A stretch of DNA of 64,000 nt from NCBI RefSeq assembly GCF_002288925.2, contig NW_022098069.1, forward strand, positions 80,644,886-80,708,885. Reading direction: 5' to 3'. The notes under the pieces are model-generated. The model had not been told where the DNA came from, ran no database searches, and saw only the letters and a list, made by a program, of their open reading frames with translations. Position numbers and translations under genes: made by a program. Source of the DNA: Delphinapterus leucas (taxonomy: Eukaryota > Chordata > Mammalia > Artiodactyla > Monodontidae). Positions 45,790 through 57,493 of the stretch are shown here, one piece after another (the stretch's first letter is position 1; every line of letters starts with the position of its first letter).

Positions 45790-46108
45790 AGAGGATTAGG
45801 GGTGGGCAAAATGAGTGAAGGCAGTCAAAAAGTACAAACTTCCAGTTATAAAATAAATAAGTCATGGGATATAATATATAGCATGGTGACTATAGTTAAT
45901 AATACAGTACTGTATATTTGAAGGTTGCTAAGAGATTACATCTTAAAAGTTCTCATCACAAGAAAATAATATAACGATGTATGGTGATGTTTGTTAACTA
46001 GACTTATTGTGGTGATCATTTTGCAATGAATACAAATATCTAATCATTATGTTGTACACCTGAAACCAATATAATATTATATGTCATATCTCAAAAAAAA
46101 AAATAAAC
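45790..46108 (+). mobile_element. L1 3' fragment
   Basis: AGTCATGGGATATAATATAT, ATGGTGACTATAGTTAATAA, CATCTTAAAAGTTCTCATCA, TATGTTGTACACCTGAAACC and a short A run at about 46095-46105. This is a typical L1M-class 3' UTR end. Confidence 0.78.
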
Positions 46109-47382
46109 TTCACAGAAGCAAACCTTAAACTACAGTGCTCTCTTTCAGAGATACTTATCGTGGCAGATACTGGTAGTTGCCTATCCTGATCTCTGCTGCT
46201 TTTCTTTACTGTGAGAATGATGATTTAATTCTTGTTTTCAGTAAAAATACCTGAGCACCTGACTTCCTTTATAGTTAGAAGTGTCTATGTGACATAGGCC
46301 TGAACATTGACATAAATGACAGTGATAAGGGTAGGGTGGGGTGAGGTGGGAGCGGTTGCTATTTGAAAGCCTTTTAAAGGGGAACTGGCTTGTGTAGGTG
46401 GGCTCTTTAGTGTATTCCCACCTGGAATATGCTAGGTTAGGAGAAGGAGGAAATACATTGCAGACATGAGAATGAAAATCAACACAAGAATGATGAACCA
46501 GAAATACAGAATAGCCTTGAGATATTTATGACTTCACTGGGCTACTGCTTCAGCTCTGGACTGCCTGCATCCGGACTTCTTCAAGATATAAAAATAAACC
46601 CCTCTATTTTTAAGTGCTCTTATTCAGGTTTTCTTAACATGTAGTTCAAGAAATCGGATTCACCTATTCTGTCTACAATAGCATTCAAGACAGAATATAG
46701 ATGCCTTCCTGTAGTTTCACAAAGTTACAATTGCCTCCAAAGTCCGGTAGGGATATCTTAAAAAAATTACACAAACTCATATAAACCTTGTAGTTAGCAT
46801 TAGGTTGTTATTTAGATTAAGGCATAACGTGTCAGAAATTGTGTATGTTCACATGCGTTGGTGTGGGTGAGTGTGTGTGACAACTTTCACTCAATTATCC
46901 CACAGAGAAGTATAAAGTCATTTTACACACGTATCATTGAACCTACTTTTCAATAATGTTTGAATTTTAAGAGTGAAAGATTTTTAATGTATAAAGAAAT
47001 ATAAGAATACTTTAGAATTACTCACAATAGAATGAAAATATGCCCCAAATCTCTGAACTCTTTTTACTCTCTTTTTACTTTAATTTGCTTAGTTTCTCTT
47101 AAATCTCTAGGCTGTGAAGTGTTTGTATTGTAAGAAAGCCAGTATTCTTTCTACAATATGGTTGTTACACAGGAAATTCAGCATCAAGTGTTGAGTTGTG
47201 TAAGTCACGATAGCAAAAAAAATACGTATTTTGAATTAAATACAATATGTTCTGTTAAAGAATAAAATGACATATTTTGATCAAGCCTTGAGGAAAAAAT
47301 AAGCAAATCCATTTTAATTTCAAAAAATTACCTCAATAATATTCAGTCTTCTTTATTTTATAAATCATCCTGCAAATTTTAT
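46109..47382. other. mostly unique non-coding DNA
   Basis: No gene is supported. The part at about 46130-46690 has a layout (CTGCTTTTCTTT..., ATAAAAATAAACCCCTCTAT, TTCAGGTTTTCTTAACATGT) faintly resembling an old LTR or DNA-element 3' end. I cannot assign it. Confidence 0.4.
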
Positions 47383-47397
47383 TAAAAACACATTTAG

Positions 47398-47732
47398 GAC
47401 CTCCCTGGTGGCGCAGTGGTTAAGAATGCGCCTGACAATGAAAGGGGACATGGGTTCGATCCCTGGTCCAGGAAGATCCAACATGCCGCTGAGCAACTAA
47501 GCCCGTGCGCCACAACTACTGAGCCTGTGATCTAGAGCCAGCAAGCCACAACTACTGAGCTCGTGCATTCTAGGGCCGTGCTCTGCAACAAGAGAAGCCA
47601 CCGCAGTGAGAACCTTGCACACCGCAACGAAGGGTAGCCCCTGCATGCCTCAACTAGAGAAAGTCCGTGCACGGCAACAAAGACCCAACACAGCCAAAAA
47701 ATAACTAACTAAATAATAATAATAAATAAATT
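47398..47732 (+). mobile_element. long-form CHR SINE with TSD
   Basis: GGACCTCCCTGGTGGCGCAG, B-box-like GGTTCGATCCC, repeated CACAACTACTGAGC units, and a tail of CCAAAAAATAACTAAC then (AAT)n. The 15-bp TSD TTAAAAACACATTTA is perfect at 47383-47397 and 47733-47747. Confidence 0.93.
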
Positions 47733-47974
47733 TTAAAAACACATTTAAACAGAGAAAGAAGCCATATGTGCATGTAACTTATGCTTAGTTTATTATTGAT
47801 AGTATTTATCCTTTGAATATACTAATTTTTTACTGAAAATATTTAAGAGGAAAATGTATAATATACTTTTATAAATGCAAAACACAAAATTATTTATTGG
47901 GGGTCACATTGTTTTTATCTATTTTGAAATTAAAGAAGAGTTTTAACATTATCCCTATATTTTTTGTTCTTTTT

Positions 47975-49022
47975 TTAAAATAAAATTTTATTGTGGAATA
48001 GTTTGAGATCTACAGCCAAGTTACAAAGTTAGTGCAGAGTTCCAATATTCCCCACACTCAGCTTTCCTATTTTTAACATCATACATCAGTATGGTATGTT
48101 TGTCATACTAATGAACTAATATTGACACACTATTAATTAACTTTGTATTTCATATGGATTTCCTTAGCTTTTATATAATGTGTCATTTGTTCTAGGATCC
48201 TAGTCAAGATGCAACATTACATTTAGTCATCACGTCTCCATAGAGTCTTCTAGATTGTGACGTTTACTAAGACTTTTTGATAACCTTGACAGTTTTAAGA
48301 AGTACTGATAAGGTATTTTATAGGTTGTCCTTCAGTTTGGGTTTGCCTGACCGTTTTTTTTATCAGTGTTAGACAAGATTTATGAAGGTCGGAGGAGGAA
48401 AATAAAGTACCATCCTCATTTCACCATATCAAAGGTACATGCTATCAATATCACTTATCATTATGGCTATTAACCTCCACCATCTAGATGACACAGTGTT
48501 TGTCATGTTTCTACACTGTAAAGTTACTATGTTTTCTCCATTTGCATACTGCGCTTTTTGGAAGGAAGTCACTTTGTGCAGCCCACAATTAAAGAAGAGA
48601 GAGTTAGGTAGCACCTCCTTGAATAGAGAATACCTACATAAATTATTTGAAACTCTTCTGCACAGATTTGCCTGTCCTTCCCCAATTGTATTTATTCATT
48701 TAATCATTTATTTGTATCAGTATGGACTCATGGGTATTTACTTTATACTTTGGGTTATAATCCAATATTATGTTATTTTATTGCTCAAATTGTTCCAGCT
48801 TTTAGCACTGGGGGCTCTTTTACATGGCTCCTGTGTCCCTTTAAAATACTACCATCATTTAAAATACCCAAATCATTGTATACTTCCTTATTTCTTGCAC
48901 TACAAGATGCTCCATGTTCATCTTTGATTGTCCATGCCCCAGCCCTAGAATCAGCTATTTTTTCATGGAAACTTAGTTCTTTTTTTCGGAGAATGATATT
49001 AAAAATCAAGATCTGAGCACTG
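47975..49022 (-). mobile_element. old LINE-1-type 3' region, reverse
   Basis: A long stretch resembling a remembered ancient mammalian L1M-class 3' UTR read on plus: AGATCTACAGCCAAGTTACA, CCCCACACTCAGCTTTCCTA, GTACATGCTATCAATATCAC, TATCAGTATGGACTCATGGG, TTGTTCCAGCTTTTAGCACT and GCACTACAAGATGCTCCATG. The T-rich left end suggests reverse orientation. The frames of 162 codons (48439-48927) and 88 codons (48750-49016) are chance. Confidence 0.5.
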
Positions 49023-49680
49023 TTCTATTTTTTAATTTTTATTTTCTATTGGAGTATAGTTGATTTACAATGTTATGTTACTTTCAGGTGTACAGCAAAG
49101 TGATTCAGTTATACGTATACACGTATCTATTCTTTTTCAGATTCTTTTCCTGTATAGGTTATTACAGAGAATTGATTAGAGTTGTCTGTGCTATACAGTA
49201 GGTCCTTATTGATTATCTATTTTATATATAGTAGTGTGTATATGTTAATATCAACCTCCTAATTTATTCCTCCCCCCTACCTTTCCCCTTTGGTACTCAT
49301 AAGTTTGTCTTCTAAGCCTGTGAGTCTGTTTCTGTTTTGTAAATAAGTTCATTTGTATCTTGCTATAGGTTCCACATATAAGTGGTATCATATGATATTT
49401 GTCTTTCTGTGGCTGACTTACTTCACTTAGTATGATTATCCATTTATCTGTCAATGGACATTTAGGTTGCTTCTACAGCTTGGCTATTGTAAGCAGTGTT
49501 GCAATGAAAACTGGGGTGCGTGTATCTTTTCGAACTATAGTTTTCTCTGGATATACACCCAGGAGTGGGATTGCTGGATCATATGGTAGCTCTATTTTTA
49601 GTTTTCAAGGAACCTCCATTCTGTTCTCCATAGTGGCTGTACCAATTCACATTCCCACCAACAATGTAGGAGGGTTCTTG
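49023..49680 (-). mobile_element. 5'-truncated L1 3' end, reverse
   Basis: Reads TTGGAGTATAGTTGATTTAC, CAGCAAAGTGATTCAGTTAT, GCTATACAGTAGGTCCTTAT, GGATTGCTGGATCATATGGT and ATTCCCACCAACAATGTAGG, the complement of L1 3' UTR and ORF2 end. It abuts the older 47975-49022 element and is followed after a few bases by a SINE. Confidence 0.85.
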
Positions 49681-49696
49681 ATAAAACAGCACATTA

Positions 49697-50018
49697 GGAC
49701 TTCCCTGGTGGCACAGTGGTTAAGAATCTGCCGGCCAATGCAGGGGACACGGGTTCAAGCCCTGGCCTGGGAAGATCCTACATACCGTGGAGCAACTAAG
49801 CCCGTGAGCCATGACTACTGAGCCCACGTGCCACAACTACTGAAACTCACGTGCCTAGAGCCCATGCTCCACAACAAGAGAAGCCACCGTGATGAGAAGC
49901 CCACACACCACAACGAAGAATAACCCCTGCTCTCCGCATCTAGAGAAAAGCCCACGCACGGCAACAAAGACCCAACGCAGCCAAAAATAAATAAATAAAT
50001 TTATTTTTAAAAAACACC
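49697..50018 (+). mobile_element. long-form CHR SINE with TSD
   Basis: GGACTTCCCTGGTGGCACAG, GGTTCAAGCCCTGGCCTGGG, repeated CACAACTACTGA units, and an (AAAT)n tail with T-rich interruption. The 10-bp TSD CAGCACATTA lies at 49687-49696 and 50019-50028. Confidence 0.92.
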
Positions 50019-50028
50019 CAGCACATTA

Positions 50029-51449
50029 AACGGGTTAAAAAATCCTTATCACAAAAAATGTATTCAATGAAAGTAAATATTTCTCCCACATTCACATTCC
50101 TCTTTTATTTTTCAAATCCACCTGTATTTCAGATGTACTTTGATATTTTCTAGACAACTATATCTCTCTAATAATTTTTCTAACCATTAGTTCTAGTTAC
50201 AAAAACAGAAAGATAGACGGCACTGAGTCTTGCTTTTGTCACAACAATTCATATAGAAGTGTTAAATATATAGATAGATAGGTGGAGATAGTCCATTGTT
50301 AAGATATACCTTAATTAAAAAAATTTTTTAATGAAATTCTACCATGGACCATTAGTTTATTTCCATGCTATTGATACTTTACAAGCATCACTATAATAGG
50401 TATATAATTTCATAAATTAATATAATTGTTAATAAAAGGAAGCAAATATGGATGGCTTAATAAAAATCTAACTCAACAGAAAATATGGCTCTTGGACAAT
50501 AATGGCAACTGAGTCCTAACAAAGTCTTCTCCTTGACCAGGAAGCTCTAATTGTTACATGGTTGAATACATGTCTCCTGTCCCCCTTTCAATTCTCCTAT
50601 GTAAACATGTAAATTATCACAGAGTGGAATCTCTTTCATGACACTTTTTTCCATGATTTTCCAACTACATCCAGCCCCAACTAACCTACTGTAGGATACT
50701 TAGAGCTTGAGAATCATGTGTGCTTTGGTGTTCCACTTGTCTCTGAGTTTCTCCAATAAGCTTTACTTTACATTAATACCAAATGACAATAGTGGTTCAT
50801 GTCTATGTACCCCTGTGCAGAATATTGTGAGTCCTAACGGGAACTTATACATTACCTGTATGAGCTCAGCTAAAAGCTATAAGAGTTACAATGATGGTGC
50901 AAAACAAAAGTGCAGATGAGCCAAGGTTAAGTTAGGAATGGATTTGGCTACTTCTACTAGACAGAAACACATATAAGCTGATAAGCTAATGTGAAAATGC
51001 AGAACTTACTTTCCTTTTAAGGTCAGAGCCAAGGGACAGAGCCAAGGACTAGGGCTGAAGCTCAATTTTCCACTGCCTTTCCAAGTGGAGGCGAAATACC
51101 TTTGTGAACTTACTACATACTGAGCCTTACAAGGTTATAATCATGCTTATAATAATGGTTATTTTTATTGTTATCATTTGCATGGACTATGCTTGTTCAT
51201 TTTTAGAGAGCCTATGTAATTTATATAGGTATTCTGCAGATGCAGGTATGTAAATATACTGATTGAATGCATCCACTATAACCCGACTGTTAGAATGTTT
51301 ACACAAATGCATGGCCAAGAACGTCTGTACTACCTACAGCTACCAAAGACATATAATGAACTAAGGTCTGCAGAAAGAAAAAAATATCTTTTTTTTTTAC
51401 AAGATTTATAGTAGTTTGGTATCATGCATCATTTTCTGGAAGGCATTGT
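50029..51449. other. unique non-coding DNA
   Basis: No recognised repeat or gene. The 70-codon frame at 50707-50919 is unsupported. It ends in a T run at about 51390-51399 next to the ERV fragment. Confidence 0.5.
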
Positions 51450-51800
51450 TGTTTGGCACTGCACTATAAACTACCAAAGCTTTAACAAGAACATGACCAT
51501 TGCTAAACCTATAGTAATAGAATAATTTTGCTGCCTTTACTGGCATTTGAATGCAGCCTTTGACACTGCTAATACCTTCTTTTCTATACACGTCCAAGAC
51601 ACAACAATCAATATGCTTGCTTCAAGAAAGGCATACACATTTGACATCCTTCCACAGAGGTATTTTAATTCTCTTAAAGTGTATAATCGACAGGTTGAGC
51701 AAACCTTTACACATTGTGAACTGCTAGTTGGTATCCAAATATTTAATTATATTCATAACATTTTTGTATTGGTCACCTCCACCAGAAAATGTAAAAAAGG
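51450..51800 (+). pseudogene. fossil retroviral reverse-transcriptase fragment
   Basis: Translated on plus, this region follows the order of an ERV RT palm domain: a TINYQSFNK-type block (~51465), NAAFDTANTFFSI (~51548, the first catalytic-Asp block), YTFDILPQRYFNS (51628-51666) and YIHNIFVLV (51748-51774). The YxDD catalytic box is YIHN, so both catalytic aspartates are lost, and the segment between NTFFSI and YTFD is compressed. The 102-codon frame at 51547-51855 is the remnant plus unrelated tail. No protease, RNase H or integrase is seen nearby. An inert relic. Confidence 0.6.
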
Positions 51801-52719
51801 ACAAAAGGAAAAGAAAAACAAAACAACTTCTTGCATTGCATTTCATGCCTTCTAAATACTGCCTATTCTAGGATGAGAACAAAACCCACGGTTGTACAAC
51901 TTGGGTGTGAAATTTTAATACCTAATAAGTAAGAAACCACTGGATGTGCAGATAGCAATTGTAAACAAGTTGATTTCTTTAAATGTAGCATATGGTGCAA
52001 CTGATATCAAAAAATTTAACTAAATTCTTTACTCCAGGTAATCAATAAGCATCTCACATTAACTGGGAGCCCTGCATAATAAAATTCCCTAGAAATTGTC
52101 CTATTACTAAAAATGATCCAGAAATTGGGTCTTCTATACCTCTGAGATCTCATGGAATTATAGGTATATATGACTAATTCTACAGTTTACAGAAGATTTG
52201 GCAACAATATGGGTTTTTTTGGTTGTTGTTGTTGCTTTGTTTCCACAAACCTCTAGGGGTTTTGATTCAAGGACTTTCATCTAATATGAAAAATAAAATC
52301 CCTTTTGCCAAGCTGTTCTTAGAGGCAGACCATCTCAGCAAAAGTAAAGATATGACTTCCCAACCCATCACAATCTTCTGGCAATGGGTGCCAAGAGTTC
52401 TTGAGTTGGGACCAACTCCGGACATTTCCATTGTAGAATAAAACTTGCACATCCAATCAGAGACAAAAGTATACCCCTAAATCTAAGCCAAGTTTGGAAA
52501 TGCATAGCTTCACCCTCCAGTAGGCAGGCACAGAGATAACACTATTTACTCTTTGTGCAAAGCACTACCTCAAAGAGGACTTAACTCACAGGAGTTTATA
52601 CTAGTTGAGAAAACATGCTAGTAAACAACCTACTGTCTTTTTAAAACTCTCCTTTAAATCGTTAATTCAAAGTAGATATATTCTAGTCTTGAAATGATTC
52701 GCCATCATAATGGCAAAAT
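51801..52719. other. possible ERV interior decay, unassigned
   Basis: Between the RT fragment and an LTR-like end. The frame at 52223-52441 (72 codons) has no clear retroviral motif. No other element recognised. Confidence 0.35.
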
Positions 52720-53075
52720 GCTGAGAGCCAGAGGTTGGATATTCTGCACAATCCATTAAATTTAAGGCAGGGCTCTCAGCCACAGGGAATACCAAGGCAG
52801 TCCACATCAGTGATTAACAGAGGCCTGAATATCCTGGGCTAATTAGGTCCAACTCTGAGGGGATATTCTAGCCACAGAACTTCTGAGGGCATTGGGCTAG
52901 GTTGTTTTTAGACTTCTTCTACAGATCTACTTCTCCCTCTGCTCAGTCCTGCTTCATTCTCTTCTTTTCAACAGGTTTGTATTTGAAGAATATTACTTAA
53001 TAAACAGCTTAAACCTTAAATTCCTACTCAAGACTTTTTTTTCTTGAGAACCCAATATGCAACATGTGACATTAC
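52720..53075 (+). repeat. LTR-like 3' end
   Basis: Ends with a layout typical of mammalian ERV LTRs: CTGCTTCATTCTCTTCTTTT, then TTACTTAATAAACAGCTT (AATAAA-type signal), then ...AGACTTTTTTTTCTTGAGAACCCAATATGCAACA. Its position downstream of the RT fragment suggests they belong to one decayed element. The start is uncertain, and no partner LTR upstream was identified. Confidence 0.4.
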
Positions 53076-53851
53076 TAGAAAAAAGAAATTGATGTGAAAT
53101 TACTATTTCAATGGGTAAAGTACCCATTTCAATGGGTAAATGCTCAGGTATGACTACTATAGAAGAAGTGATGCGGGAGACATGCAGTGATGCAGGAGAG
53201 ATGTCACTGTTTGTAAAGTGTGAATGTGGCAGCTATAAATACAGAACCAATGCAAGTCTTTTGTGTTGATAACTGAGATACCTCAGATGCCTAGGGTTAT
53301 TTTTTGTGTGATTTTTTTGAAATGGTAAAAAAAAAAGGAAAAATTCTAAACAAAACAGAAATGCAACTTTCATATATTTGCATGAGATTCACATTCCTAA
53401 AAAGTATATTTTATATTAAAACTGTCTAAAAAAACTTAGTGATTATCCAGAAAATAGAGTTGAGTTTTACGTTCAAGATTTTTTATCTTGATGAATGCCT
53501 AGCAGAAAATTCAAACATTGTGGGAAATATGAGAAAAATTATTTTGTGGGACTTTCCTGAACATTGTAGACCATGTAGCATTCCACTAAGGGCAAGGTGA
53601 TCACCACAATCATTGATACCTTAAGGTACCCTCACCAATTTCTAAAACTTCTCCTAGGGGTCAGTATATTGAGAACTAATGATGTAGGAAGTTTTAGGCC
53701 ATTGAACGACTTTGAATACTTTGGTTATTGAGAAAATGAGGTTATTGAGAAAATGAGTATGTTAACTGTCTTATTTTTAGTAGGATTCTAGCTTATTATA
53801 ATAAGAATTGTCTAAAAGTGGTTGGACAACAATAAGTATGCATTTATTGTT
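53076..53851. other. non-coding DNA with small local duplications
   Basis: ATTTCAATGGGTAAA occurs at about 53105-53119 and 53129-53143. GGTTATTGAGAAAATGAG occurs twice, in near-tandem, at about 53722-53758. No gene recognised. Confidence 0.6.
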
Positions 53852-53866
53852 TATGTTCCACTTTTT

Positions 53867-54073
53867 TTTTTTTTTTTTTTTTTGGCCCGCGGGCCCCTCA
53901 CTGTTTTGGCCTCTCCCGTTGCGGAACACAGGCTCCGGACGCGCAGGCTCAGCGGCCGTGGCTCACGGGCCCAGCCGCTCCGCGGCATGTGGGATCTTCC
54001 CACACCGGGGCACGAACCCGTGTCCCCTGCATCGGCAGGCGGACTCTCAACCACTGCGCCACCAAGGAAGCCC
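53867..54073 (-). mobile_element. CHR SINE (short form) with TSD
   Basis: A T run at about 53862-53883, then the reverse GC-rich body and the end CCACCAAGGAAGCCC. The 15-bp TSD TATGTTCCACTTTTT lies at 53852-53866 and 54074-54088. The body carries CpGs in good condition, suggesting a recent insertion into the 3' end of an older L1. Confidence 0.93.
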
Positions 54074-54088
54074 TATGTTCCACTTTTT

Positions 54089-55110
54089 AAACCAACTTAT
54101 TGAGGTATAGTTGTCAAACAATAAATTGCTTGCGCTAAAATTGTATAATTTGATAAGTTTTGACATATGTATACATCTGTGAAACCATCACCACAATTGA
54201 AATGTGAACATATCTATCCCTTCCCAAATTTATACATACCCCTTTCTAGTTCCTCCATACTGGCCCACCCTGTGTGCTGCACCACCATTACCAGGAGACT
54301 AGTGATCTGCCTTCTGTCACTATAGATTAGTTTGCATTTTCTAGACATTTATATAAATGGAGTTACATAATATGTATACTTTTTGTCTATATGGATAGAA
54401 CACATGTATATTTAAACGGTGATGAACAATTAGATTGTTTTTCAATTTGGCTATTAAAAATATACTTGACATGAATATTTATATACAAATTTCTTTATGG
54501 ACACAAGCTTTCTTTTCTATTGGGTAGAAGCCCAAGAGTTGATGGGTGGATCATATGGTGGTGTATGCTCAGTTCTTTGAGAAACAGTCAGTTTTTCAAG
54601 GTTCTTTTATTTACCATTTTACATTCCTACCAGCAGTGTATAACAGTGGCAGTTATTTCACATCCTTGCCAACGTTTGCTGTGTTCAATTTTAATTTTAG
54701 ACATTTTAAATTTTAAATATTCTAAAAAGTGTGAGTGGTATATGATCTTTTTTTTAAAATTTGAATGACACTAATGAGTAATAACACTAAGAATCTTTTC
54801 ATGGGCTTATTTGCCATTGGTATATCTTCTTTGGTAAATTGTTCACATTTTTTGCTCTTTTTTTTTTTTTAATTGGGCTGTTTGTTTTCTAATCATCGTT
54901 TTGAGAGTTTTTTACATATTCTAAGTCCTTTATATGATACACAAATATTTTCTCCCAGTCAGTGTTTTGTTTGGTTATTTTTCTCAAACATGTTTACCAA
55001 AGAGCAGGATGTTTTAATTTTTATAAAGTCTAATTTATCAATTTTTCTCTTATAGATCACGTTTTCCTTTGGTTATTATGTGGAAGAAATCTTTGTCATA
55101 CCCAAGTCAC
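54089..55110 (-). mobile_element. old L1 3' half, reverse arm of an inverted pair
   Basis: On plus: AACTTATTGAGGTATAGTTG, TTTGATAAGTTTTGACATAT, GTGGATCATATGGTGGTGTA and ATTTTCTCCCAGTCAGTGTT. This is the complement of an L1M-class 3' UTR followed by the ORF2 C-terminus. The SINE at 53867 sits at its 3' end. Confidence 0.75.
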
Positions 55111-56300
55111 AAAGATCTTCTTCTAAAACTTTTATATAAAAATAACCAAAGATGGATCAAGGACCTAAATATAAAGTATAAAAGTATAAATAGTTTAGAA
55201 GAAATGTAGAAGAAAACTTTTATTCTTGCTTATAAAAACATTTATTAAAATCAACACCAAATGCATTATCTCCCAAAAAAGTGATAAATTTGATTTCATT
55301 ACATTTAAATACTCTTTGATAAACACCATTAAAGTAATGAAAAGCCAAGGCACAGACTGGCAGAGGATACATAAAGAACTTTTAAGACTCAAGAATAAGA
55401 AAACAAAATCCAATTAAAATTTGGCAAAAGAATTGAATAGACACTTAACCAACAAGATTTATGGGTAGCAAAAATAACATGACAAGATGTTCAATGTCAT
55501 TCATCAGTAGGGCAGCACAAAAGAAAGCATCAATAAGATATACTACACAAATATTTGAATGATTAAAATGCTAATAAATAAGATAAAACATAGCCCTAAA
55601 TTAGAAAAGATGCATAGCAACTGGAATTCTCTTACAATATTTGGGGGAATGTAAAAGAGTACAACTACTTTGGAAAATATTTTGATTTCATAACGTTAAA
55701 CATAAATTAGCAACCAGTCTTACTAACAAGTTTTTAGCAAACTTAAATGAACACTTTCAGTCATGGAAAATCCTATGCAGTAGTGTTTACAGTGTCATTA
55801 TTTGTAACTGCCCTCACATTGGAGGTAATCCAAGTTTCCTTCAACTGGTGAACAGATAACAAAATTATAGTAAGTCCACAAAATTGAGTACTACTCAGTA
55901 ATGAAAAGAAATTACTCTTGATATACACAACCACCTGGATAAATCTCAAATTCATTATGCTAAATGCAAGACAACAAACTCTAAAGACTATAAGATCTGA
56001 GCGTGTGATCAGGTTCGATTATAAGATAACATATATATGACATTCTGGACAAGGCAAAATTACGGGAACTGGAAGCAGATCAGTGGTTGAAAGGGGCTGA
56101 GAGTGCTGAAATGCTGAACATAAAGGGTTAAGGAAGAACTGGCGTGGAAGTGGGTAGGATTGATAGACTGTTTTAAATCTTGGTTATGGTGGCAGTTACA
56201 TGACTATATGCATTTAACAAAACTCAGAGAAGTATACAGTAAAAAGGGAAAAATTTTACTACATAATTATAATCTATAATATAAAAAGGTGAATAATTAT
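55111..56300 (+). mobile_element. old L1 3' half, forward arm of an inverted pair
   Basis: From ACCAAAGATGGATCAAGGAC (ORF2 C-terminus) through a decayed ORF2 end (AATGCATTATCTCCCAAAAA, TGGCAGAGGATACATAAAGA) to an L1MB-like 3' UTR (AGAGTGCTGAAATGCTGAAC, TGGTTATGGTGGCAGTTACA). Its 3' UTR differs from that of the neighbour at 54089, so the two are separate insertions. They are joined 5' end to 5' end. Confidence 0.72.
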
Positions 56301-57493
56301 GCAACGATATATTGGCTATTTGTATAAAATTGAAATTTACTTGCCTTAACCGAAATCAAATAGTCAGTTTTCCCTTTGGCTTTCCAGTATTTATGTCAGT
56401 TTTCTACCTTAACAAAAATGACAACACAATTACCCTGAAAATCATAAATTAATCCAAATTGTTGTATTTTTTAATGGCCTCTCTCATCTTTATTATTTTA
56501 TTTAAGTATTTTAATAATTTAAATTCCTTATTTGAAAATTACATTTAAAGTATTTATAAAACCTGAGTGAAAAGAACAAATGGTGAAATGGAATTCTTAA
56601 AAATAAAGAAGATATGTATGTATAATTATTAATTATTCAAATTATATTCATTACAGAGAATACTTTCACTTTCTGAAAAAAAATTATATCTCTGTACAAT
56701 TTGGATATTTACGTTTCAGCCCAGATTTTTACAAACAACCTAAATAACACAGCACAATATTATTACTTTACAAAATATTGTTGGAAGGATATCAAATACC
56801 GTAAAGAACATGTAATGTGTATGAGATGAAAAGCAAGATCATTGCTGGTTTAGCTTCTGCTAGTGGTATGTTTGCTCTCTCTTTATAGCTCCAGGATGTA
56901 TACTTTTAAGAAGTTTTATACACTTGGTGTTTTCAGTCTCCACTTCTGTAAACTCTCTTTTTCTTAGCACAGTAGACTCATGATCTGGGGTATTATAAAT
57001 ATGATCGTTAAAACATTGATTTCCCAAATGGGCAAAACAAGTGGCACTACAAAAATATTTGATGCTCTCTGCTGTCCTCTATTATTACCTCCTCATTGTT
57101 AGCAAACACCTAAGGGATATAATATAACTTCCCTCACCGTTCTGTTTACCATGTTAGCAGAACAAATGGTATAGTACTATAGCACTGCCTAAGTTCAAGA
57201 AGACTAAAATTAAGTATATACATCTTTTCTTTCCTAGATACCATAAATCAATTATTAGCCCTGAATAAAACAGCAATCATCATAATAAAATAGAATGTTA
57301 AATAATTTGAACTAAAATATATCTAGTTTCTAAACAATTTGAAATGAAGGGACAGAAAACTGATGTCACCTAAAAGCTGCAAATTTTGTAATGGCTTATG
57401 GGATTTAATTTAAACATGATACATGTGAATTGAACGAGGTATGAGATATATTACAGGACAAAAATTTGACTTTCTACCATCCATCTAATTTAA
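56301..57493. other. unique AT-rich non-coding DNA
   Basis: Nothing recognised. Very AT-rich, with no open frame above 60 codons. Confidence 0.5.

Noticed and set aside
48439..48927. 162-codon plus-strand open frame, the second longest in the window not explained by an L1 ORF
   Set aside because: Lies within an old LINE 3'-UTR-type repeat and has no domain; Leu/Ile/His-rich composition fits chance.
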